Shown here piece after piece: positions 1-8,500 of a stretch of 64,000 nucleotides of DNA. The stretch spans positions 558,001-622,000 of the forward strand of contig JAWKWE010000004.1 in NCBI GenBank assembly GCA_041397645.1, in the 5' to 3' direction. Made by a program: the position numbers and the translations under genes. How positions within the stretch are numbered: position 1 is the stretch's first letter; each line of letters opens with the position of its first letter. A model generated the notes under the pieces. It ran no database searches. It was not told the origin of the DNA and was given only the letters and a program-made list of their open reading frames with translations. The DNA is from Hyphomicrobiaceae bacterium. GTDB lineage: Bacteria; Pseudomonadota; Alphaproteobacteria; Rhizobiales; Hyphomicrobiaceae.

Positions 1-1689
1 GCCTCGGCCGTCAACCGCCCGATCATTCTGCTAGAGGGCAACGACCGGCTTAACGAGGTGCGTCTTGACCGCTGGCGCTACATTACTGAAGTGCGTGCGC
101 GCACTTGCGCCGAAAAACTCATCACGGACGAGGCGGTCAAGAAGGACGTCGTGTTCGAACTGATGGCGCTCGGCGGCGGTCCACCCGATCCGAAGGTGAA
201 GCCAAAGCTGCAAGAAGCCCTGCAGACCTATGCGCCGGCCCTGGCAAAGCGCGCTGAAGCCAATCCTGTGACGCGCGCCAATGTGCTGCTCGACGCGAGC
301 AGGTTTGGCATCCGCGAAGAGATGAAGCAACTCTATGGCTATGCATGGCGTGACTACGTGCGCGGCGTGACGACGACATTCGACGTCGTGGAAAATCTCG
401 CCTTCCGCCAGGTCATCGACCAGCGCCTGTCTGAAATCGACGGCAAGTGGGCAAGCCGGATGGATCCGGCCTACACCCTCGATCCCAAGAAAGTTGGCGA
501 AGGCAAGCAGATGCCTGACGTCGTTGTCGTCGCGGCCGATGCGAACGGCAACATCGTGCGCTATTACGAGGGCGGGCAAACCGCGCCCTACTACGGCTCA
601 CAGCTGGCACGTGACGAACAGAGCGGACTCTATGATGCCACGCGCGAGGGGCGCATGGTGGCCTCGACTGGCAAGATGATCGCTGCAATCGCGATTGCCA
701 ACCAAGGGCGAGACACCATCGACAGCCTCTATCTCGATAACGAAGCTCCAGCGACCGGTTTGGAGACGTGCCTCAAGCACGGCCACGAACGACGCGGGCG
801 CCGAGCCCTGGTGGCGTTTGCGTGCTCGCTCAACGGGCCCCTCATCAACCGCGGTGCGCTGGTTGGGCAACCGCCATTTCGCAAGCTGATCGACGGATTT
901 GGATTTGCGATGCCGCCTGCATCGACTGAAGGCGGCACACCGCCATCGACGGCGGCAGTGCTGGGGCAAATCGCAGGCGCTCCTCGCCGCGTCCATCACA
1001 TGTCGGCGGTTATTCTAGCCTCGCTGATCGGGCGCGGTGCGTCGCAAGTGCGCGCGCCGAGCCTCATTCAGAGCTACGACTACACATTCAAGGGTGAAGG
1101 AGGTGCAGGCATCGCAGCGACAAGCCCGCCGGGCATCGTGCCCAATAATCTCATCCGGCCGTCTTCAAGACCGCTGATCAAAGCACTGCTGCAAGCACCG
1201 CTTTGCTACCAGTCCAATGGCACCTCGTATGGCACGCTTAAGTCGCTGAGCCGCTGGTGTGCGACGCGGCGCGGAGACACACGTCTGCATTTCGCAAAGA
1301 CCGGCACTCAGGTGTCGACTGATCCTGATGCAACCGTGGATACCTGGATCTCGGGCGGCATTCAGTTCGTGAATGGCGCTGCGTATTCCTACGTAGTCCT
1401 CGTCGGCACGGGCACACCGAGCCATCCTTGGGCTCGCGCGCTGCACGCATCTCAGGTGGCGACGCCTTTGCTCGATGGATTGCTGGATGATCTGGCGACT
1501 CATGCCAAGACGCATCCGCGCCGCGATTTGCTGCCCAAACGCCCAGTGCCACGCAAAACACCTATTGCAAGCGACGCTCCAAGCCGAGGTCAGGTCGGCA
1601 GCGCATCGGCGTATCGCGTCAAAGCGATGGAGACAACGGCGACGTTAACTCCTGGCGAACAGGCGCTGCGCAGTCTGATCGGACAGTAG
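1..1689 (+). CDS. Penicillin-binding protein transpeptidase domain (5' end outside window)
   Basis: The reading frame is open from the first base, so the N-terminus lies upstream; the GTG at 58 is internal and not a convincing start. The three motifs of the penicillin-binding transpeptidase fold appear in order: STGK (nt 664-675, catalytic Ser), SLN (826-834) and KTGT (1297-1308). The protein should cross-link peptidoglycan in the periplasm. The part before STGK (about 220 residues in view) matches no glycosyltransferase motif I can see; a GT51 domain may lie upstream. The C-terminal 60 residues are basic and proline-rich. A gap of 124 bases precedes the next gene on the same strand. The family call is firm; the subclass is not. 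Confidence 0.8.
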   Translation, partial: ASAVNRPIILLEGNDRLNEVRLDRWRYITEVRARTCAEKLITDEAVKKDVVFELMALGGGPPDPKVKPKLQEALQTYAPALAKRAEANPVTRANVLLDASRFGIREEMKQLYGYAWRDYVRGVTTTFDVVENLAFRQVIDQRLSEIDGKWASRMDPAYTLDPKKVGEGKQMPDVVVVAADANGNIVRYYEGGQTAPYYGSQLARDEQSGLYDATREGRMVASTGKMIAAIAIANQGRDTIDSLYLDNEAPATGLETCLKHGHERRGRRALVAFACSLNGPLINRGALVGQPPFRKLIDGFGFAMPPASTEGGTPPSTAAVLGQIAGAPRRVHHMSAVILASLIGRGASQVRAPSLIQSYDYTFKGEGGAGIAATSPPGIVPNNLIRPSSRPLIKALLQAPLCYQSNGTSYGTLKSLSRWCATRRGDTRLHFAKTGTQVSTDPDATVDTWISGGIQFVNGAAYSYVVLVGTGTPSHPWARALHASQVATPLLDGLLDDLATHAKTHPRRDLLPKRPVPRKTPIASDAPSRGQVGSASAYRVKAMETTATLTPGEQALRSLIGQ

Positions 1690-1813
1690 CCAAACAGACT
1701 TGTGCCCACAAATCCGCAGGGATTTGCCACGTGCGAGCCAAAGTTCAACCATCAAAAACGCGCCAAGTTTTCGCAACGTTGCTCCTCAAGCTTCCTTTGC
1801 TGGGTAGGATGCA

Positions 1814-4534
1814 ATGCGACATGACATGCTTTCTGACTTGAACCGCGAGCCGCCACGCCTCGATGGCGCGGGCGTACGCGGCACGTCCAATCCGGAAAGT
1901 GAAAATCGCCCGCGCGACTGGAAGCGATCGGTTCTGATCGCCGGTCTTGGCACGCTGTCGTGGGTAGCGACCTATGTCGGCATGTTGGAGCTCATCCAGG
2001 CCAACATGGGCGACCTGCCGTTTACGCATAAAATCATTATCGGGTTCTCGGTCGCGATGCTGATGATCATGATCATCTGGCTGCTCGACCAGCTGTTCCG
2101 TCCACACGCCTTCATCGCAAAGGCGATGTACGCGTTCGGCTACGTCTTTCTATCGATCATTTCCGTCGGCTTCGGGTTCGGCTTCTATTGGAAGGTTCTG
2201 GAAAGCCGCGGCGAGGCCTCTCGCTCCGCTGAAAGCGCGGTGGGACAGGTGCAAAGTTCGCTGCACGCCGCATCCACGCGACTTGAGCAACTGCAGGCAA
2301 CGCTCGTCCAGTTGACCCAGGTTTCCAACGAGAAATCCGAACTTGAGCGCGTCAAGGGCACCTCGTGTCCCAATTCTCGGCCCGGCGATGGTCCTCGGCG
2401 CAAGATGCGCGAGGAAGACGCGCAGCGGTTTCAGTTCTCGTCTGAATTCGTAAAGGGGCGCATCGGCTCGGTGAACACCGAGCTCAAAGCGCTCAACAAC
2501 GATATGATCCGCATCGTGTCGGACGATCCCACCACCATCGACGCCAAGAGCGGAACGCGCAACGAATTCATGCGTACGCTTTCGCGCAAGCTCGATATGA
2601 CGGTGACGGGTTTTAACGCTTTCCGAACCGATCCCCAACTCAAGCAGATTCGCAACGACCTCGCCGATCGCGCCGAACGCACGACATTCCCTGACAACCA
2701 CGGCGGTACCTTCGTGTGTCCCGATATTCAGTTGCAGACCGCGCTGCGCGGCGTCGTCAAGGCCATCGACCAGCTTCCCGAAATGGAGAAGCCGGAGATC
2801 TCCGCTGTTGAAGGCTCAGAAGCGACGATCGAAGCGTTCCGCAGGCTGACCGCGACACTATATGGCGCAATGTCATTCAAGCTCCCGCCATCTGCCGATG
2901 ATTTGCGCGAACTGCAGAAAAAGGCGATCCAATCCGTTGAAGCGCCGACCGCTGCCACCGCGAAGTGGAGCACCGATCAAGGCGGACTCTCTAAACGAGA
3001 TTACGTGCCGCTGGCCGTGGCGCTGTTTGTCGATATGTGCCTGTTCCTGGTTTCAATGGTTCAGACCCCGCGCAGCAGGCTATCGGGTCTGATGCCAAAA
3101 ATGAGGGCCGCCGAGCGCGGTCCTGTCATCGACATCCTGTCCCGCTTTAAAGACATTCACGGCGACGAGGAAATTCGGCAGAACTTCGAAATCTTCCGGC
3201 ATGTCGTATTCGATATGAACGGCGACTACTACGTGGCCGTCCCTCTGGACGCGCCGCCAAGGCTCAATCCTGCCGAGCGGGAAGCTCTGCGCGTGGAAGC
3301 GCAGCTTCTTGCCAATCTGTTCGCCAGCTTTGAGAAGGAAAAAATCTTCAAGCGCACCCTGCTTCCCACAACGAGCAGTGTTCAAAAGCGGCTTGCACGG
3401 CAAGGTTCCAAGTTTGCCGGTTCGGAAGCATTCCGCGTCTACAAGTTCACCGACGGCGCATGGTCGGACATCATCCTCGGCGCGATCATGGGCGCTGCAA
3501 AGCGGGCGGAAAACGAAAAACGCGTCTTCCCCAGCCCGCACGTTCGTGCCCGCCCGCAGGTGGAGCAAGAGGCGGATCGCTTGGCGATCCCTACCGACCC
3601 GCGCGCGGGCTTACCGCCGCAGGATCCCGCTCTTACCCAGCCCGGCAACACCCCGCGCAGGCCGATGCCGGGTGGTGCGGCCGCTGCTGTAGTTCCCTCA
3701 AGCAACCCCAGGCCGACGCCCTACCGGATGCCGCGCCCCGAATTCGTGCGGGATTTTGCTGGGCGGCCGATGAGCCATGGTCAGACCGGATCTTCGGCCC
3801 GCCCTGATGTGTCGGCGTCTTACGAAAGCGGGCGTCCGCGCACCGGCGCAACCGAACAGGCGCAAGCGACGGCCAACGTAACGCCGATGCCTCCGCGCAA
3901 GCCAAATACCGCCAGCCCAAGCGCGCCAATCGATCCTGAACAGGCCGCACGTTTTGGGCCTTACGCATCATTCGCAGCCGCTTCGTCACAAGCTCCGCTC
4001 GACGACGCGCCGATCATTGAACCGACACCGCCCCAAGCCCCCCGCGTGAAGCGACCCGCTCCGCGCGTCGATCAGGAAGCGGAAGTCACCGTTAAGGTCG
4101 CCGCCAACTCCAACACGCAAGTCGCGACAGCGCCCCCCGCTGCTGTGGTAGCGCCTATTGCGGCTGCCGAACTCCGCAAGGCTGATGAAGTGCGTGCGGA
4201 CAAGGTGGATGTGACGTTGGCCCGCGAGACAGCGACTTTCTCCATCCCCATGGCGGAAGCGATGGCATCGGGTTCGCTCAAGGCGGCTTTGTCCAAAGCC
4301 GCGGCTGCCAGCACGATTCAAGCCCAAACTACACCGCCGCCCTTGAAGCCCACAGTCCCGGCCGCACCACCTGCGCCCGCGTCGGCGCCAGCACGGCCAG
4401 CTGAGGCCAAGCTTGAACTCATTCCCGTGGCCGAGCTGGAAGACATCGAAGTCGAAGAACTCAAAGCCGGTGAATTGAGCGATCGAGATCTGGCGCTCAT
4501 CAGCCGAATGGCCCCGCCGCCTGCAGCAGAGTAG
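1814..4534 (+). CDS. Large membrane-anchored coiled-coil protein with Pro/Ala-rich tail, unknown function
   Basis: This 906-residue protein is not one I recognise. Three hydrophobic helices lie near residues 38-61, 74-95 and 105-126 and a fourth near 400-419. Between the third and fourth is a charged, helix-rich stretch with coiled-coil character (about 130-390), probably periplasmic or cytoplasmic depending on topology. Residues 440-570 look like a compact folded domain with alternating hydrophobic strands. From about 575 the chain becomes a long Pro/Ala-rich, low-complexity linker that ends in an acidic segment. It sits between a penicillin-binding protein and an alpha-2-macroglobulin gene, which suggests an envelope role; that is inference only. 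The ATG at 1814 was taken as start. Confidence 0.75.
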   Translation: MRHDMLSDLNREPPRLDGAGVRGTSNPESENRPRDWKRSVLIAGLGTLSWVATYVGMLELIQANMGDLPFTHKIIIGFSVAMLMIMIIWLLDQLFRPHAFIAKAMYAFGYVFLSIISVGFGFGFYWKVLESRGEASRSAESAVGQVQSSLHAASTRLEQLQATLVQLTQVSNEKSELERVKGTSCPNSRPGDGPRRKMREEDAQRFQFSSEFVKGRIGSVNTELKALNNDMIRIVSDDPTTIDAKSGTRNEFMRTLSRKLDMTVTGFNAFRTDPQLKQIRNDLADRAERTTFPDNHGGTFVCPDIQLQTALRGVVKAIDQLPEMEKPEISAVEGSEATIEAFRRLTATLYGAMSFKLPPSADDLRELQKKAIQSVEAPTAATAKWSTDQGGLSKRDYVPLAVALFVDMCLFLVSMVQTPRSRLSGLMPKMRAAERGPVIDILSRFKDIHGDEEIRQNFEIFRHVVFDMNGDYYVAVPLDAPPRLNPAEREALRVEAQLLANLFASFEKEKIFKRTLLPTTSSVQKRLARQGSKFAGSEAFRVYKFTDGAWSDIILGAIMGAAKRAENEKRVFPSPHVRARPQVEQEADRLAIPTDPRAGLPPQDPALTQPGNTPRRPMPGGAAAAVVPSSNPRPTPYRMPRPEFVRDFAGRPMSHGQTGSSARPDVSASYESGRPRTGATEQAQATANVTPMPPRKPNTASPSAPIDPEQAARFGPYASFAAASSQAPLDDAPIIEPTPPQAPRVKRPAPRVDQEAEVTVKVAANSNTQVATAPPAAVVAPIAAAELRKADEVRADKVDVTLARETATFSIPMAEAMASGSLKAALSKAAAASTIQAQTTPPPLKPTVPAAPPAPASAPARPAEAKLELIPVAELEDIEVEELKAGELSDRDLALISRMAPPPAAE

Positions 4535-4695
4535 TCGTTCCAATAGGGTTAGAGCCTTGAACTTCAAGACTGTTCACATTCGTTGCAGTCCGCAACTCTC
4601 CCTTAACAGTCTTGCGGCTAAATGGGTGGCGTTCGACATGCCACCAGCCACGCGGAACCTGAATATTCGGCGTCTGGCTTTTTGAGGAAATTCAC

Positions 4696-5274
4696 ATGAC
4701 TTTTGCGACTTCCCACAGTCTTCAGTCTGCCAACCGCGAAGAGAGGGAAGCCAAGATCCGTGAGTTTGTTACCACGGCGGTGGTCGTGCACCGCGCAAAA
4801 GGCGCCAGCGAACCCATGATCATCAGCCTTCTCGCTCGCGGTCCCGACAGTCCTGCTGCGCGTGCTCTAGCGAGCATGGCCGACGAGCTTATCGCTGCCA
4901 ACGTCACCGTCACCGCCGTCCTCTTGGACCTCGACACCTTCACCGACGAACCAGGCCGCGCATCCGTTCTCGACATGGCAAATGCTGACGTTCGTCTGCT
5001 TTCGGACCCTCGTTTTGCGTCCGCTCACGAACAGATGGTGCTCGGCGCCAGCATCATGTGGCTCGGCGATTGTATGCGCCGCGATCCGGCAAAGCGCGAT
5101 GCCTTCGAGCTGTTCCACCATGACGACGCCCAGGCTACCGCTAACGCGACTGTCTCATTCCGCCGCCTCCAGGCTATTGCCCAGGATGTTCGCCGCGTCC
5201 GGTCGCTCGCGCCGCAGATGATGGTCTCGGGCTCTTTCGCCGAACCTCTTCCGGTTACTCTGACGCGCCGCTGA
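4696..5274 (+). CDS. Conserved-looking hypothetical protein, 192 residues
   Basis: The start is supported by a GAGGAAA ribosome-binding site about 7 bases before the ATG. There is no signal peptide or membrane helix, so it is probably cytoplasmic. Residues 40-110 alternate short hydrophobic strands and alanine-rich helices, as in an alpha/beta Rossmann-like fold, but I see no catalytic or nucleotide-binding motif. It lies between the 906-residue membrane protein and the alpha-2-macroglobulin gene on the same strand. No function is proposed. Confidence 0.7.
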   Translation: MTFATSHSLQSANREEREAKIREFVTTAVVVHRAKGASEPMIISLLARGPDSPAARALASMADELIAANVTVTAVLLDLDTFTDEPGRASVLDMANADVRLLSDPRFASAHEQMVLGASIMWLGDCMRRDPAKRDAFELFHHDDAQATANATVSFRRLQAIAQDVRRVRSLAPQMMVSGSFAEPLPVTLTRR

Positions 5275-5314
5275 GGCAGCGCAGCAATTCTTAATCAAAC
5301 ATGAACGTTTGCCG

Positions 5315-5338
5315 ACAGCGGGGAGAAATCCCCGCTGT
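5315..5338. other. Perfect hairpin with GAAA tetraloop
   Basis: A perfect 10-bp stem (ACAGCGGGGA with TCCCCGCTGT) closes a GAAA tetraloop, 40 bases after the stop of the 192-residue gene and about 210 bases before the alpha-2-macroglobulin start. There is no T tract on either strand, so it is not a textbook intrinsic terminator; it may be an RNA 3'-end stabiliser. Confidence 0.6.
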
Positions 5339-5549
5339 TCTCGCATGAGCCATACTCTCCCGTCCTATGACCACGGGAGTAAAAACCAGCATCAAGGCGG
5401 AACTACCGGCAACCGGTAAATTGCTGCTGCCGTTCGGGCTTTCGCCCTTATTGGGCTTATGATTGCAAGCCTCGCACGCAATATTCGTCAATAGACGTTC
5501 ACGGGTCATCCGCGGCCGTTCGCGGGGTCCAATATTCCAGGGTGGCAAC

Positions 5550-8500
5550 ATGCAATATTTCTCGCGCCTCGCTTTTCTATCCGCGCTCACCGCAGCCGGA
5601 TTGGTTGCGTCGGTGGCTTTGATCGCAACACCGGCCTTTTCAACCGAAACGGTCTTCGCCCATCAAGGCATAGCTGCTGATGCCAAACGCTACGAAACCT
5701 TTATCAAGGACAATTGGAAATCCGACGGAAAGCCGGCCGCCAGCCTGAAAGCCGATGCGGCCAAAGTTTTATCCAGTGATCCGCGCGCCGCCTCTCGCCT
5801 GCTGGCGAGTGCTGTTGCGGCCGACATGACGGACTCCGAAGCCTGGACACGCTTGGCGCAAGCATTGCTCGCCATTAAGCCCGACCCCGAGAAGAACTCT
5901 GAACGCTACGATTTTCCGGTTCATGCCTCTGGCGCTGCTTATCGCGGCTATCAGCTTGCGACAACCGACAGTCAGAAGGCGAACGCGCTGTTCGTACTTG
6001 GTCAGGCGCTCGAACAACGCTCTTATTGGCGGCCGGCGATCGACGCTTTGAAAATGAGCATGGAACTTGCCGATGATCAGCAGGTTCGCGAAGCCTACGA
6101 TCGCTTGCGCTCTGAACACGGCTTCCGCATGGTCGACTACAAGGCGGACAACGAGACGACGCCGCCACGTCTTTGCATGCAGTTTTCCGAAGACCTCTCT
6201 CACACCCAGGGCGACGTCAGCAAATTTGTATCTATTAACGGCAAGGATCCGCAAAACCTCGTGCAGGAAGGCAAGCAGCTTTGCATCGAGGGCCTGAAAC
6301 ACGGAGAGCGCTATCAGGTCCAACTGCGCGCAGGGTTGCCCTCCGCCGTAGGTGAGGATCTGACCAAAACCGCCGATCTCGCCGTCTATATTCCAGACCG
6401 CTCCCCATTCGTGCGCTTTACCGGCAAGGCCTACGTGCTGCCGAGCCGCGGACAGCAAGGCATTCCGGTCGTCACCACCAACACCAGCAAGATTGATGTC
6501 GAAGTCTATCGCATTGGCGATCGCAGCCTCGCGACGCTTTTGCAGTCTGGCGATTTCCAGCGTCAGCTTTCTAGCTGGGAAGTCGATAATGTTCGAGAGC
6601 GAACCGGGACCAAGGTCTACGCCGGCGACATGGACATCGCCTCCAAGCTAAACGATGAGGTCACCACCGCCATTCCTGTCACCGACGCGACCGGCAAGCT
6701 GGAACCCGGCGCCTATGTGATGATTGCCAAGCCGTCGGAGAAATCCAAGAACGACGATAACCGGGCGACACAGTGGTTCATTGTCTCCGATCTGGGGCTC
6801 ACAGCCTTCTCGGGCCCCGATGGGGTACATGCGTTCGTGCGATCCATCGCGGATGCTACACCGATTGCGGGTAGCACGGTGAAACTGGTTGCGCGCAACA
6901 ATGAAGTGCTGGCAACCGCCACGACCGACGACAAGGGCTATGCGAAGTTCGATGCGGCGGTCGCAAAGGGCGAAGGCGGCGTTGCACCTGCCGTACTTGT
7001 CGCGGAAAAAGGTGAGGGTCAATACGCGTTCCTCGACCTGACCGCCAACGCTTTCGATCTATCTGATCGCGGCGTGAAGGGCCGTGACACCCCAGGCCCG
7101 GTCGATGCCTATATCTACACCGAGCGCGGCGTCTATCGCGGCGGCGAAGAGGTCGCAATTTCCGCGCTGGTGCGCACAACCAAGGGGAAGTCGTCTCCGG
7201 TTCCCACCACTCTGATCATTCAACGGCCGGATGGTGTTGAGCACGCCCGCGTTGTTTTGAACGACCAAGGCCTGGGCGGACGCTCGCACGTTTTCCAGCT
7301 CGCCAAGACCGCGATGACCGGAACTTGGCGTCTGTGGCTGCACACCGATCCCCAGCAAACAGCCATTGCCGAGCGCGCCTTCCTCGTAGAGGACTTCGTT
7401 CCGGAACGCCTCGACATGACGCTAACCGCGGCAACGCCAACTTTGTCGCCCGACGAACAAGGCACGCTCAACGTCTCCGGCAAGTATCTTTATGGACCGC
7501 CTGCCGCGGAACTCGGTCTTGAAGGTGAGATCATCGTCAAGCCGTCGGGCAAGGACGTGGCTGGCTTTCCTGGCTATTCGTTCGGTCAGGCCGACGATTT
7601 CGTGAATGCGGTACGCAGCGCGCTACCCACCAATCTCATCACCGATGCAAGCGGCAAAGCGGCGATCCCCGTGACACTGCCGGCCATTCCCAAGACCGAC
7701 AGGCCGCTCGAAGCGCAACTCATCGTCAAGCTGCGCGAGCAGGGCGGACGCACCATCGAGCGCACGCTAACCGTGCCCGTTGATCTGAAATCCGAACGCA
7801 TCGGCATCAAGCCGTCGTTCAACGGAACGATGGTGCGTGAAGATGAGACGGCTGCCTTCGACGTCATCGTAGAAGGCAAGGATGGCAAGCCAGCCGCCAC
7901 GCAAGGACTGTCTTGGACGCTGACGCGGCTGGACACCAACTGGCAGTGGTATCGCCGCGACGGCAGCTGGACCTACGAGGCCGTGACCCTAAAGCGCAAG
8001 ATCGCCAACGGCACTCTCGACACGACCGCTGATAAGCCTGCAAATATCTCGCAGACGCTGCCTTGGGGCCGCTATCGCCTCGATGTTGCATCCGCCGATC
8101 CCAATGGACCAGCTTCGAGCTTCCTGTTCACGTCAGGCTGGTACACCTCCGGCGACGAGGTCGATAGTCCCGAACAGCTCGAAGTTGCGCTCGACAAAAA
8201 CACTTACCACGCGGGCGAAACGGCCAAGCTGCGCATCGCCTCTAAACTTGGCGGCAGGGCGCTGATCTCGGTACTCGGCAGCGATGTTCACCTGATCAAA
8301 GAAGCCGAGATCGCCAAGGGCGGTGGCGAAGTCGATATCCCCGTTGGAGAAGGCTGGGGCCCGGGCGCATACGTAACGGCCGTGCTCTACCGTCCCATGG
8401 ACGAAGGCTCCAAACGGATGCCGAGCCGCGCCATTGGCGTGAAGTGGTTGTCTCTCGATCAATCCGACAACGAACTCAAGATCGGCATGACGCTGCCGGA

